NCBI RefSeq assembly: GCF_947495665.1
Contig: NZ_CANLZV010000006.1
Span: 124,001 to 188,000 of the forward strand
DNA length: 64,000 nt
Direction: 5' to 3'
Source: an uncultured Sunxiuqinia sp.
GTDB taxonomy: Bacteria; Bacteroidota; Bacteroidia; Bacteroidales; Prolixibacteraceae
Part shown: positions 27,635 through 36,008 of the stretch, piece by piece
Layout: every line of letters begins with the position of its first letter
Position numbering within the stretch: the first letter of the stretch is position 1
Notes under the pieces: model-generated
Seen by the model: the letters and a program-made list of their open reading frames with translations, nothing else
What the model was told of the DNA's origin: nothing
The model's database searches: none
Program-made: the position numbers and the translations under genes

Positions 27635-27669
27635 AAAAAGCCATTCGGAAAATCCCGAATGGCTTTTTT
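27635..27669. terminator. Bidirectional terminator
   Basis: AAAAAGCCATTCGG pairs with CCGAATGGCTTTTT (14 bp, 6-base loop) and is followed by further T. It separates two convergent genes. Confidence 0.85.
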
Positions 27670-27688
27670 TTGTGTTGCCTTTGCCTCT

Positions 27689-28972
27689 TTATTTTTGAGC
27701 TTCAAACAATTCTTTTTCATCCACCGGCTTAACACTTAAGCTATCTTTCAGGGTCCGGCTCACAATGTTATAGGGGCCGGTAATCACTTCATCACCGTCC
27801 TGAATTCCACTCAAAATTTCAATGTTCATGTTATCCTGAATACCGGTTTCAACCCGTTTTTTACGAGCCAATCCCTCTTCCAACACAAAAATCACTTCTT
27901 CTTTTTCATCCTTTGAGGTTTCTGCGCCCGAAACGGTATCGCCTTCTGCCACCCGGGTAGTAACTGCCTGAATCGGTACGGCAATCACCCCTTTGCGAGT
28001 CTCCGTCTGAATATCAACCGTGGCTGACATGCCCGGACGAAACGGATAAATATTCATGGAAGCGCTGTCGATCAAATCGAGGTAAGATTCCTGCAACAGC
28101 AACACCTTCACATCAAAATTGGTTACCTGGTCAGATGAAGTCCCCACCGTATTAGCCGAGTTGGCAATCTCGGTGACAATTCCCTTAAACTTGCGCTTCA
28201 AATAAGCATCTACCTCCACCAGGGCGGTGTCTCCTTTTGTCACCTTCACAATATCGTTTTCGTTCACTTCCACCTTCACTTCCATCCGGTCCAGGTCAGC
28301 CACCACCATCATATCGGTTCCGGCATACATGTTGGTTCCTACTACCCGCTCGCCTTTTTCAACATTGAGTTTGGATACTGTGCCATCCATGGGCGCATAG
28401 ATTTTGGTTTTCACCAACTGCTCTTCGGCTTCTGCCACCGAAGCTTCAGCCGATTTTACGGCAAACTCAGCTGCGCGCACCTCTGCGGCTGATACCTTAT
28501 AACTGGCCTGAGCCGTTTGAAACTCCGACTGCGGAACGGCTTGCTGATCATACAATGTTTTAGACCGCTTGAACGCCAACTCCCGCTCAATCAGCTGGGC
28601 TTCGGCCTGCGCCAAGCGAGCTTTCGAAGAATTCAGGCTGGCTTCGGCCCGGTTCAGTGCCTGAATGTAAATATCGGGTTTGATCACCATCAACAGCTGA
28701 CCTCTTTTCACCTGGTCTCCTTCTTCAATGTCCATCTCAATAATCTCCCCGGAGACATCGGGGCTTATTTTTACTTCGGTTTCAGGCTGAACCTTCCCAT
28801 TAGCTGTGATCAACTCGGTGATGGTTTTACTTTCAATTTTTTGGGTGGTAACTTTAACTTCAAACTCTTTTCCAAACCAACCTTGCTTTTTCCCAACGAC
28901 CAACACAATGATGAGAACAACAAGAAGGACGAGTAGTAAAGGAAGTAACTTGCTTTTTTTTCTTTTAGCCAT
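27689..28972 (-). CDS. Efflux periplasmic adaptor (HlyD/MacA-like), without partners
   Basis: A 427-residue membrane-fusion protein: a strongly basic N-terminus with one membrane anchor (LLPLLLVLLVVLIIVLVVG), a lipoyl/biotinyl-like half-motif (NGKVQPETEVKISPDVSGEI), a long alpha-hairpin at about 105-200, and beta-barrel domains. It links an inner-membrane pump to an outer-membrane factor. No permease, ATPase or TolC-type gene lies next to it, unlike the adaptor at 61.1 kb, so it probably serves pumps encoded elsewhere. Confidence 0.85.
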   Translation of the reverse strand: MAKRKKSKLLPLLLVLLVVLIIVLVVGKKQGWFGKEFEVKVTTQKIESKTITELITANGKVQPETEVKISPDVSGEIIEMDIEEGDQVKRGQLLMVIKPDIYIQALNRAEASLNSSKARLAQAEAQLIERELAFKRSKTLYDQQAVPQSEFQTAQASYKVSAAEVRAAEFAVKSAEASVAEAEEQLVKTKIYAPMDGTVSKLNVEKGERVVGTNMYAGTDMMVVADLDRMEVKVEVNENDIVKVTKGDTALVEVDAYLKRKFKGIVTEIANSANTVGTSSDQVTNFDVKVLLLQESYLDLIDSASMNIYPFRPGMSATVDIQTETRKGVIAVPIQAVTTRVAEGDTVSGAETSKDEKEEVIFVLEEGLARKKRVETGIQDNMNIEILSGIQDGDEVITGPYNIVSRTLKDSLSVKPVDEKELFEAQK

Positions 28973-29016
28973 GGTGTGTTTTATTTGGTCAGTCCACTAA
29001 TTCTGATTTTGTTGAT

Positions 29017-29049
29017 TAAAAGTACGATATTTCGATAACTTATGACAAA
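29017..29049 (-). promoter_or_regulatory. Promoter of the orphan adaptor gene
   Basis: On the minus strand TTTG at 29049-29046, 21 bases, then TACTTTTA at 29024-29017 match the Bacteroidota -33/-7 pattern with one mismatch in the -7 box. The gene starts 44 bases downstream. Confidence 0.55.
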
Positions 29050-29067
29050 CAAAACAGAAATATACAC

Positions 29068-29101
29068 CTGCGGCCCGTAATTCGAAAAAAACGGGCCGCA
29101 G
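29068..29101 (-). terminator. GC-rich hairpin after lysC
   Basis: CTGCGGCCCGT and ACGGGCCGCAG form a perfect 11-bp stem around 12 bases. A second, smaller hairpin (GCTTGGTT/AACCAAGC, 29117-29140) lies nearer lysC. Together they probably end the lysC transcript. Confidence 0.65.
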
Positions 29102-29155
29102 TTTATTCTTTTGTCAGCTTGGTTCATTTTTTAACCAAGCCTGTCTGGCGCTTGA

Positions 29156-30403
29156 CTATTTCAGCACCAAACGTGCGGTACGCCGGCTTTTTTGTTCCAG
29201 AAAGAGTTGACGACCTTGCTTCATCTTTGCCATCGCATCATCGTTGTAAAAACGAATGGTGGCCAAGATCAGTCCCGTGTTGTAAAGCACATCAAACTCC
29301 TTACGCAACTCAACAACCAACGATTCCAGTCCAACTTCCGGTTCATCAATACATAGCGAAAGATCAATCGCCGATTGCTGAATCAGGTTCACCTTAATCC
29401 GGCGCTTTTTAAACAAGCTGAATACTTCGGATAGTTGATCAATCCCGATGAAAGAGAAATCTGACGGTGACAGGGTAATCAGCGCCTGCTTTTTCTTCAG
29501 AATAAAAACAGGAACCAAGTCCAGCTGATGACCTACATCGTGAATCATGGTTCCAGCCTGGTCCGGGAAGTCGAACGGGCGAACAAGAAGTGGAATCCGC
29601 TTGTTGCGCAAAGGCTTAATGGTTTTGGGATGAATAACCTTTGCTCCGGAGTAAGCCAGCTCAATCGCTTCCTTATAAGAGAGTTCTTCCAGCTTTACGG
29701 TATCCTCAAAATCTACGGGGTCAGCGTTCAAAACACCGGGTACATTCTTCCAAATCGTTACGCTTTCCGCATTCAACAGGTTACCCAGAATGGCCGCCGT
29801 AAAGTCAGAACCTTCGCGTCCCAAAGTGGTCGTCTGATTCGTATTGGTCGAACCAATAAAGCCCTGAGTGACGTAGTGGTCAACATTCTTAAAAGTGAAG
29901 TTATTGTTAATCAGCATTTCAGACCACTTATAGTCAACAAGTGCTTCGCGATGTGTGTCATCGGTACGCAGGCTTTGACGGATATCCATCCACTGGTTTT
30001 TCAGGCCGCGCTTATTCAGGTAAGCCGAAATGATAGCCGTGGAAATCAATTCGCCATAGCAAACCATTTGGTCATACTCGTAATCAAAATTCAGTGAAGG
30101 GCTCTCTGCCAAACGCAGATCCAAAGCTGCAAAAAGTTGTTTCACTTGACCCAAATCGTCTTCACCAAGGCCCAGATCAGCAATAATACCAGCATGGTAA
30201 TCCTGAATACGCTGGAACACTTCCTGGCTTTTCTTGCCTTTGTTGAAGTAACTTTTTACGAGCTCTTCCAACTCATTGGTTGTGTTGCCCATGGCCGAAA
30301 CCACAATGACCTTTTGTCCGGGAAACAACTCAATAATTGATGCCGCATTTTGGATCGCACTTGCAGAGCTTACCGAGGCTCCGCCAAATTTAAATATCTT
30401 CAT
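29156..30403 (-). CDS. lysC: Aspartate kinase
   Basis: A 415-residue monofunctional aspartokinase that phosphorylates aspartate, the first step to lysine, threonine and methionine. KFGGAS (5-10) and LGREGSDFTAA are the kinase signatures. Two C-terminal ACT-like regulatory segments (about 300-415) suggest feedback control by an end-product amino acid, which cannot be named from sequence. It is not fused to homoserine dehydrogenase. An inverted repeat lies in the upstream region. Confidence 0.94.
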   Translation of the reverse strand: MKIFKFGGASVSSASAIQNAASIIELFPGQKVIVVSAMGNTTNELEELVKSYFNKGKKSQEVFQRIQDYHAGIIADLGLGEDDLGQVKQLFAALDLRLAESPSLNFDYEYDQMVCYGELISTAIISAYLNKRGLKNQWMDIRQSLRTDDTHREALVDYKWSEMLINNNFTFKNVDHYVTQGFIGSTNTNQTTTLGREGSDFTAAILGNLLNAESVTIWKNVPGVLNADPVDFEDTVKLEELSYKEAIELAYSGAKVIHPKTIKPLRNKRIPLLVRPFDFPDQAGTMIHDVGHQLDLVPVFILKKKQALITLSPSDFSFIGIDQLSEVFSLFKKRRIKVNLIQQSAIDLSLCIDEPEVGLESLVVELRKEFDVLYNTGLILATIRFYNDDAMAKMKQGRQLFLEQKSRRTARLVLK

Positions 30404-30441
30404 AGGTCCTGTTTTTCAATCAAACTTTAAGGTGCTAAAAT

Positions 30442-30471
30442 AAATAGTTTTAGATCATCATAAAACTATTT
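30442..30471. promoter_or_regulatory. Perfect inverted repeat upstream of lysC
   Basis: AAATAGTTTTA (30442-30452) and TAAAACTATTT (30461-30471) are exact inverse complements with an 8-base spacer, 39-68 bases before the lysC ATG. The position fits an operator overlapping the promoter. No T-box, lysine riboswitch or other known leader is apparent. Confidence 0.5.
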
Positions 30472-30628
30472 TTATCAGCCGCTGAATTTTATTTTCAACA
30501 CCTCAAATAAGAAAATGGTTGACTGCAAAGCAAAATGCACCGTAACGATTCAATCCGCTGTAAATGAACACACCCAACAAAGGTCGACAAGCAATCCATG
30601 CCACCGATTGGCAAGCAGGCGAAGCTCT

Positions 30629-30659
30629 TTCGCTAAAAAACAGGTCGCGCTTTAGCGAA
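30629..30659 (-). other. Hairpin over the yhhQ stop codon
   Basis: TTCGCTAAA (30629-30637) and TTTAGCGAA (30651-30659) are inverse complements; the second arm contains the yhhQ stop codon. It may end or protect the transcript. No T-run follows on the minus strand. Confidence 0.4.
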
Positions 30660-31356
30660 CGACAAAATTCCCCTTCTTATGGATGCTTCGAGCCCAGTAA
30701 ACAAAAGGCGTATCGGCAGCAGCAACGGCCCATTTCAACAGATAAGTAGTGATTAGGATTTCCCACAGCATATTCAACTCAAACACCCCAAAAAAGGCAA
30801 TGAAGGTAAACACCACACTATCCAGCAGCTGCGAAACCATGGTACTTAAATTGTTGCGTAACCATAGCTGACGGGTTGTTGGGAAACGCTTTTTCCAGAA
30901 ATGGAACGCCCAAATATCATGGCTTTGCGAAACCAGGTAAGCAGCCAGACTGGCAACTGCAATGCGGGGCATCAACTTAAAAATGGTGCTTATGGCTTCG
31001 TGCGTTGTTCCGGCAAATACATCGCCTCCAAGCGGCAGGAAATAAAGTGCCAGATTCATCAGCAAGGTCATCGAAATCAAGCTAAAGAAACCAATCCACA
31101 CGGCCTTTTTCGCGTCTTCGCGCCCATAGTTTTCCGATAAAATGTCAGTTACCAAAAAAGAAGTTGCATAAACAATATTGCCTAAGGTAGCCACCAAGCC
31201 AAACAGCTCAACCGTTTGAATAACCTGGATGTTTGCCACAATAACGGAAATTGGAATCCACATGATCAATCCCCATTTTCCAAAGAATTTATAGGCAGCT
31301 ATAATTAACAGAAAATTGGCCAGTAACATAACCAGCCACAGTAGTTCGTTGTGCAT
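30652..31356 (-). CDS. yhhQ: Queuosine precursor transporter (YhhQ/VUT family)
   Basis: A 234-residue inner-membrane protein with six or so hydrophobic segments and the family patterns TSFLVTDILSENYG near 85-98 and LVSQSHDIWAFHFWKKR later. YhhQ homologues import preQ0/preQ1, the precursors of queuosine in tRNA. The gene has its own -7 box at the end of pgeF and a short leader that looks like a preQ1-I riboswitch, which fits the function. Confidence 0.88.
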   Translation of the reverse strand: MHNELLWLVMLLANFLLIIAAYKFFGKWGLIMWIPISVIVANIQVIQTVELFGLVATLGNIVYATSFLVTDILSENYGREDAKKAVWIGFFSLISMTLLMNLALYFLPLGGDVFAGTTHEAISTIFKLMPRIAVASLAAYLVSQSHDIWAFHFWKKRFPTTRQLWLRNNLSTMVSQLLDSVVFTFIAFFGVFELNMLWEILITTYLLKWAVAAADTPFVYWARSIHKKGNFVVR

Positions 31357-31394
31357 TTTTTTAATTTTTTAGGCAGGGTGATGCCACCTGCTGT
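31357..31394 (-). promoter_or_regulatory. preQ1-I-like riboswitch candidate in the yhhQ leader
   Basis: The leader has a stem GCAGG (31391-31387) / CCTGC (31377-31373) closing a 9-base loop TGGCATCAC, followed by CTAAAAAATTAA. This compares well with the preQ1-I layout of a five-bp P1, a C/A-containing loop and an A-rich tail. The loop bases GCAT can pair with ATGC at the start codon, a pseudoknot that would hide the AUG. The tail is longer than the standard class I (16 against about 8 bases), so this is a candidate, not a clear hit. Confidence 0.5.
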
Positions 31395-31414
31395 TCACGA
31401 AAAAAATATCGGCG

Positions 31415-31422
31415 CAAAGATA
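31415..31422 (-). promoter_or_regulatory. -7 box for yhhQ
   Basis: On the minus strand TATCTTTG is an exact TAnnTTTG match. It lies just outside the pgeF stop and predicts a leader of about 50 nt, just enough to hold the riboswitch-like fold. Confidence 0.5.
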
Positions 31423-31423
31423 A

Positions 31424-32212
31424 TTATTTCGCCAACATAATACCTGAAATCATGCGTCCGGTATTAATCCCGTCTCGTCGCGCCGAATAAAAAAGGGTTT
31501 GGTGAGAAAACGAACAGAACCCCATAATTTCAATCTGTTCTTCAGGTACGCCGGCCATTACCAGCAGACTTTTGTTCGCTTCCCACAAGTCAAAGTAAGC
31601 TTTCCCGGGCTTTGTTGCCGGTTTTAACAATTCGCGGTAATTGGGCAATTTTTCGCGTACAGCACGAATTACCTCGTCACCAACCTCATAGGCATGCAAA
31701 TGAATGGAAGGTCCTATCCCGGCAATCAGGTCTTCAGGCTGGGTATTGAAGTGACGTTGCATTTCATGAACGGTCTTGCTCACAAGCTTTTGCACGGTTC
31801 CGCGCCAACCGGCATGAACAGCCCCCACCACCCGGCGCACCGGATCATACAACAAAATGGGCACACAGTCGGCCGTTTGCACACAAATGCAACACTGCGG
31901 CTGGTTGGTGATCAACGCGTCTGTCTCTTCCAGATCGCCGGGCACGGTAAGCTCATTAACCACAACAACCCGTTTGCCGTGTACCTGCCGCGGAATAACC
32001 AACTGCTTCGCGTCAAGCCGGAAGGCATTGGCCAACTCCTGCCGGAAATAATTGTAAGTTTCAGGCTGATCACCCGTAAAGCGGGATTGCCCGTTGCCTC
32101 CCCACCCTTTTCGAGTCGACGAAAAGTGAAAAACACCGGAATCGGTCAATTTTCGGAATTTCAAAAACGTCTTTTCACCATGCTGAATACATTCCATTGC
32201 GATCCTTTTCAT
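31424..32212 (-). CDS. pgeF: Multicopper-type purine nucleoside phosphorylase / peptidoglycan editing factor
   Basis: A 262-residue YfiH/PgeF family protein, formerly called laccase domain. ADCVPILLYDP and the zinc-site region VGAVHAGWRGTV are present, followed by GIGPSIH. Homologues phosphorolyse purine nucleosides and, in E. coli, edit peptidoglycan precursors mis-loaded with Ser in place of Ala. Length is standard. It lies upstream of yhhQ, whose promoter starts at its end. Confidence 0.9.
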   Translation of the reverse strand: MKRIAMECIQHGEKTFLKFRKLTDSGVFHFSSTRKGWGGNGQSRFTGDQPETYNYFRQELANAFRLDAKQLVIPRQVHGKRVVVVNELTVPGDLEETDALITNQPQCCICVQTADCVPILLYDPVRRVVGAVHAGWRGTVQKLVSKTVHEMQRHFNTQPEDLIAGIGPSIHLHAYEVGDEVIRAVREKLPNYRELLKPATKPGKAYFDLWEANKSLLVMAGVPEEQIEIMGFCSFSHQTLFYSARRDGINTGRMISGIMLAK

Positions 32213-32286
32213 ACAAAACTACAGAATAAAAGATAGATTAGTGTTTATTTACAATCGGTGTTAATTCTAACTTAACAAACAGGCCC

Positions 32287-32961
32287 TCACCCTTTCAGTA
32301 AGTCGTTCATTTTTTGCTTATCCAGAATGCGGACCGTCCGGCGTTGCACTTCAATGTAGCCTTCCTGATCCAGCTCACCCATGGCCCGTGCCAGCGACGG
32401 ACGCGTCACCCCGAAAAACTCAGCCAGCTGCGCTTGCGACAGGGGTAACTCCACCACTGCCAAACGATCGCCTGCCAAATCGAGCAGGTAGTGCGCAATC
32501 TTTTGCCGAATGGTTTTAAACGATAAAAACTTAATGCGCTGCGACAGGAATTGCGCCCGCGAAGAGATCGAATTCAGGTAGTTGGTCAAAATCTGTGAAT
32601 CCTGCTGCAACAGCTTGAGGAACTCAACCCGTTCAATACTCAGCAAGCTTACCTGCTCGTTGGCAATCACTGTCACCGGAAACCGGTTATTCTGACCAAA
32701 CAAAAAGGCAGCAGCCAAAGGGCGCGGCGCCTCAATATCTTCAATCTTAATGGTTTTTCCGGTATAATCGGCCATCTCCCCTTTTACACTTCCTTTCAGC
32801 ACAATAAACAGCCGATTACATTCATCGCCGGCATGTACCACCAGCTCATTCTTTTCAAAGTTCCGGATCTGGTAATGGACAGCCCGAAAAAGCTCGGTTA
32901 GCTGCTCCGGGCTCAGCCCCCTAAAAACCGGCGATCGGCTTAATAAATCATAGTTCAGCAT
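32287..32961 (-). CDS. Crp/Fnr-family regulator next to hcp
   Basis: A 224-residue regulator: N-terminal cyclic-nucleotide-binding-like beta roll (about 10-130) and a winged-helix DNA-binding domain with LSQAQLAEFFGVTRPSLARA as the HTH (about 168-190). It lacks the N-terminal Cys cluster of Fnr (only Cys48 in the first 60 residues), so it should not bind a 4Fe-4S cluster; heme or nitric-oxide sensing as in HcpR is a reasonable guess. It diverges from the ferredoxin gene, which precedes hcp. Confidence 0.85.
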   Translation of the reverse strand: MLNYDLLSRSPVFRGLSPEQLTELFRAVHYQIRNFEKNELVVHAGDECNRLFIVLKGSVKGEMADYTGKTIKIEDIEAPRPLAAAFLFGQNNRFPVTVIANEQVSLLSIERVEFLKLLQQDSQILTNYLNSISSRAQFLSQRIKFLSFKTIRQKIAHYLLDLAGDRLAVVELPLSQAQLAEFFGVTRPSLARAMGELDQEGYIEVQRRTVRILDKQKMNDLLKG

Positions 32962-32974
32962 AAAAAATCAAGTT

Positions 32975-32990
32975 TGTAACATTTGATACA
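32975..32990. promoter_or_regulatory. Fnr-like site A
   Basis: TGTAAC-ATTT-GATACA is an inverted repeat with one mismatch, located 14 bases before the start of the Crp/Fnr gene, where binding would repress it. Confidence 0.4.
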
Positions 32991-33011
32991 TTCTCCCCAA
33001 CACAGACCATC

Positions 33012-33029
33012 TACATTTGTTGCATCAAA
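33012..33029 (+). promoter_or_regulatory. -7 box and Fnr-like site B of the ferredoxin gene
   Basis: TACATTTG (33012-33019) is an exact TAnnTTTG match, 22 bases before the ferredoxin ATG. TTTG-N6-CAAA (33016-33029) overlaps it. This places a possible regulator-binding site directly on the promoter, which suggests repression. Confidence 0.45.
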
Positions 33030-33040
33030 CATAGGAAAAG

Positions 33041-33931
33041 ATGATCAGAGAAATCGTAAAAATAGATGAAGAGTTGTGTGACGGATGCGGACTATGTATC
33101 CCCAATTGTCACGAAGGCGCACTACAGGTTATCGATGGAAAAGCCCGATTGATCAGCGAATTGATGTGCGACGGACTGGGCGCTTGCCTGGGCCATTGCC
33201 CGCAGGGAGCCATCGAAATTGAAAAGCGCGAGGCAGAAGAATACGATGAAGTGACCGTGATTAAACAAATGATTCCGAAAGGCGAAAACTTGTTGATCGC
33301 TCACCTGAAACATCTGAAAGATCATGGAGAAACCGGATTCTTACAGGAAGCTGTTCGCTATTTGAAGGCCAATGAGGAAGAGATTAATGTGAATGTATCG
33401 GCCATTATCAGCGAAGTGCATAACAGCAAGCCCCAGGGGCAAGAGCAAAGTAGTGGTTGCGGCGGTGGATGCCCGGGGTCAGCTCCGGTAAGTTTTGAAA
33501 AGCCGGCCTTTATGATGGCTCCGCAACCAGCAGCAAGCCATTCCGGACAATCCGAGCTGCAACAGTGGCCTGTACAAATGCACCTGATCAATCCGGCAGC
33601 CGGCTATTTTAAAGGGGCCGACCTGTTGGTAGCTGCCGACTGCGCAGCCTTTGCCCACGGCAGTTTTCACCAAACCTTTATCAAAGGGAAAAAGTTAGTC
33701 ATTGCCTGTCCGAAACTGGATCAGGGAAAAGAAATATATGTTGAAAAATTAGTCCGGCTGATTGATGAATCCAAGGTCAACACCATCACGGTGGTCATTA
33801 TGGAAGTGCCTTGCTGCGGTGGACTCTCCCACCTGATCCAGCTGGCTGTTGAGCGGGCCAGCCGGAAAGTGCCGGTAAAAGAAATTGTCATAGGAATTAG
33901 AGGAGATGTATTGGCTGAAGAGTGGATTTAA
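33041..33931 (+). CDS. Ferredoxin-domain protein upstream of hcp
   Basis: A 296-residue protein with an N-terminal bacterial-ferredoxin domain. Motif 1 is complete (Cys13, 16, 19, 23). Motif 2 reads CDGLGACLGHCP: Cys43, 49 and 53 are present but the second Cys is Leu46, so one cluster would lack a normal ligand. A linker with GCGGGCPG follows (about 145), then a C-terminal domain of about 100 residues with ADCAAF, IACPK and PCCGG cysteine motifs. It probably donates electrons to Hcp. Confidence 0.82.
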   Translation: MIREIVKIDEELCDGCGLCIPNCHEGALQVIDGKARLISELMCDGLGACLGHCPQGAIEIEKREAEEYDEVTVIKQMIPKGENLLIAHLKHLKDHGETGFLQEAVRYLKANEEEINVNVSAIISEVHNSKPQGQEQSSGCGGGCPGSAPVSFEKPAFMMAPQPAASHSGQSELQQWPVQMHLINPAAGYFKGADLLVAADCAAFAHGSFHQTFIKGKKLVIACPKLDQGKEIYVEKLVRLIDESKVNTITVVIMEVPCCGGLSHLIQLAVERASRKVPVKEIVIGIRGDVLAEEWI

Positions 33932-33939
33932 GGAGGAAT

Positions 33940-33969
33940 AGCCGGGAGCACCGAATCCCGGCTTCTTTT
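33940..33969 (+). terminator. Terminator after the ferredoxin gene
   Basis: AGCCGGGA pairs with TCCCGGCT (8 bp, 8-base loop) and TCTTTT follows. It implies that hcp has its own promoter or is reached by read-through. Confidence 0.75.
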
Positions 33970-34036
33970 ACCACCCCAAAATTACAAGCCCTACCAATAG
34001 CAATCAGTTACGAAACTGCGTCAAATCGCAAACCGA

Positions 34037-34120
34037 GTCATCCTGAACTTGTTTCAGAACCTGCGAGAAAAGCGCATCTTTCCTAAGCTGACACAGATTC
34101 CGAAACCAGTTCGGAATGAC
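34037..34120. repeat. REP-like palindromic element
   Basis: A left arm starting GTCATCCTGAACTTGTTTC and a right arm ending CAGTTCGGAATGAC are imperfect inverse complements (about 18 of 23). The phrase resembles intergenic palindromes repeated many times in Bacteroidota genomes. It lies between the terminator and hcp; only one copy is seen in this window. Confidence 0.55.
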
Positions 34121-34189
34121 TTCCTTGCTCTTGTAGGGGCCACCATCAAAAAAATAAATCATTTAATCAGAAAATAATCGCGTTTAGTT

Positions 34190-35860
34190 ATGGAGAATAT
34201 GTTTTGTTTTCAGTGCCAGGAAGCTGCCAAAGGAATTGGATGTACCATTAAAGGAGTTTGTGGAAAACCAAGCGATGTAGCCAACCTGCAAGATACGTTA
34301 CTCTTTGTATTGAAAGGAATTTCAATTTTAAATACCGAGTTAAAAACGGTTGGAAAGGCAGATGCCAAAGCCAACAAAGTTATTTTTGACGGGCTGTTCA
34401 GCACCATTACCAATGCCAACTTCGACCACACGGCGTTTGTAATCCGCATCAAAAAAGCTTTGAAGTTTCGCGATGAACTGAAAGGCCAAGTAGCGGATGC
34501 CGGATTGTTCATCAGTCAGCACGAATCGGTGCACTGGACCGCTAAAACCGGCGAAGAGTTTGAAGCAAAAGCCCAGGAAGTGGGAATTCTGAGTGAGAAA
34601 AACGAAGACGTACGCTCCCTGAAAGAGTTGATTATTTATGGGTTGAAAGGGCTGGCCGCCTATGCCGAGCATGCCTATAACCTGGACCATGAGAAACAGG
34701 AAATTTTTGACTTCCTGCAGGAAGCCCTGGCCGCAACCACCAAAGACCTTACCGTGGATGAATTGGTCAACCTGACGCTGGAAACCGGTAAATTCGGAGT
34801 GGATGTCATGGCACTTTTGGATGCTGCCAACACCAGCTCGTACGGCAATCCCGAGGTCACCAAAGTAAACATTGGCGTACGCAACAACCCAGCCATCCTG
34901 ATTTCGGGACACGACCTGAAGGATTTGGAAGACTTGCTGAAACAGACCGAAGGAACCGGCGTAGATGTGTATACCCACAGCGAAATGCTGCCGGCCAACT
35001 ACTACCCCGAGTTCAAAAAATACAGTCACTTGGCCGGAAACTACGGAAATGCCTGGTGGAAGCAAAAGGAAGAATTTGAATCGTTCAACGGTCCCATCCT
35101 GTTCACCACCAACTGCATTGTTCCACCTCTGGAAAAAGCCAGCTACAAAGACCGCATTTATACCACAGGCGCCAGCGGACTAACCGGAGCCATCCACATT
35201 CCGGATCGTAAACCGGGTGAAATGAAAGATTTCTCCCTAATTATTGAGCATGCAAAAAAATGTGCTGCTCCAACCGAAATTGAAACTGGCGAAATTGTAG
35301 GTGGATTTGCACACAACCAGGTTTTTGAATTAGCTGAACCCATTGTTGAAGCCGTAAAAACCGGGGCCATTCGTAAATTCTTTGTGATGGCTGGGTGCGA
35401 TGGCCGCATGATGAGCCGCGATTACTATACCGAGTTTGCCGAGAAACTGCCGAAAGATACCGTGATCCTGACAGCCGGATGCGCCAAGTACCGCTACAAC
35501 AAACTGCCTTTGGGCGACATTAACGGCATCCCACGGGTTATTGATGCCGGGCAGTGTAACGACTCGTATTCATTGGCTGTGGTGGCATTAAAACTGAAAG
35601 AAATTTTTGAGCTGGATGATGTCAACGACCTGCCCATTGCCTACAACATTGCCTGGTACGAACAAAAGGCTGTGATTGTGTTGCTGGCCCTGCTTTACCT
35701 GGGCGTGAAAAACATTCACCTCGGACCAACCCTGCCGGCCTTCCTGTCACCCAATGTAGCCAACGTACTGGTTGAAAACTTTGGCATTGCCGGCATCACC
35801 AACGTTGATGAAGACTTGAAATTATTCTTGAACCCCATCGAAGAAAATGCATCGATTTAG
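34190..35860 (+). CDS. hcp: Hydroxylamine reductase (hybrid cluster protein)
   Basis: A 556-residue hybrid-cluster protein that reduces hydroxylamine and, in other bacteria, nitric oxide. The N-terminal cluster motif is Cys6-x2-Cys9-x8-Cys18-x5-Cys24, the spacing of the anaerobe type rather than the E. coli type. The hybrid-cluster ligands appear in the C-terminal half, including [23 protein letters not shown] and [13 protein letters not shown]. It follows the ferredoxin gene and a Crp/Fnr regulator, forming a nitrosative-stress module. Confidence 0.95.
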   Translation: MENMFCFQCQEAAKGIGCTIKGVCGKPSDVANLQDTLLFVLKGISILNTELKTVGKADAKANKVIFDGLFSTITNANFDHTAFVIRIKKALKFRDELKGQVADAGLFISQHESVHWTAKTGEEFEAKAQEVGILSEKNEDVRSLKELIIYGLKGLAAYAEHAYNLDHEKQEIFDFLQEALAATTKDLTVDELVNLTLETGKFGVDVMALLDAANTSSYGNPEVTKVNIGVRNNPAILISGHDLKDLEDLLKQTEGTGVDVYTHSEMLPANYYPEFKKYSHLAGNYGNAWWKQKEEFESFNGPILFTTNCIVPPLEKASYKDRIYTTGASGLTGAIHIPDRKPGEMKDFSLIIEHAKKCAAPTEIETGEIVGGFAHNQVFELAEPIVEAVKTGAIRKFFVMAGCDGRMMSRDYYTEFAEKLPKDTVILTAGCAKYRYNKLPLGDINGIPRVIDAGQCNDSYSLAVVALKLKEIFELDDVNDLPIAYNIAWYEQKAVIVLLALLYLGVKNIHLGPTLPAFLSPNVANVLVENFGIAGITNVDEDLKLFLNPIEENASI

Positions 35861-35899
35861 ATTGGTTATTTATTGAGTTTAAATTTGATTTGGGAAAAA

Positions 35900-35932
35900 G
35901 CAGGGGCATCTGAAAAGGTGCCCCTTGTTTTT
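35900..35932 (+). terminator. Terminator after hcp
   Basis: AGGGGCA and TGCCCCT form a 7-bp stem around 10 bases, followed by TGTTTTTG. A degenerate copy of this segment lies at 36821. Confidence 0.75.
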
Positions 35933-36008
35933 GTTCCATACAATAACAAAACGTGCATCTCAAATCTGGGCAAGCGGTCTTGAACAACTTTCCGGGGTGA
36001 AATAGTGG

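Noticed and set aside
30564-30749. Small plus-strand gene between lysC and yhhQ
   Set aside because: It overlaps the end of yhhQ, has no ribosome site and its composition is that of antisense sequence.
34340-35065. Long open frame antisense to hcp
   Set aside because: It lies fully inside hcp, has low-complexity composition from the reverse of conserved codons, no start signal and no family; hcp motifs are intact on the plus strand.
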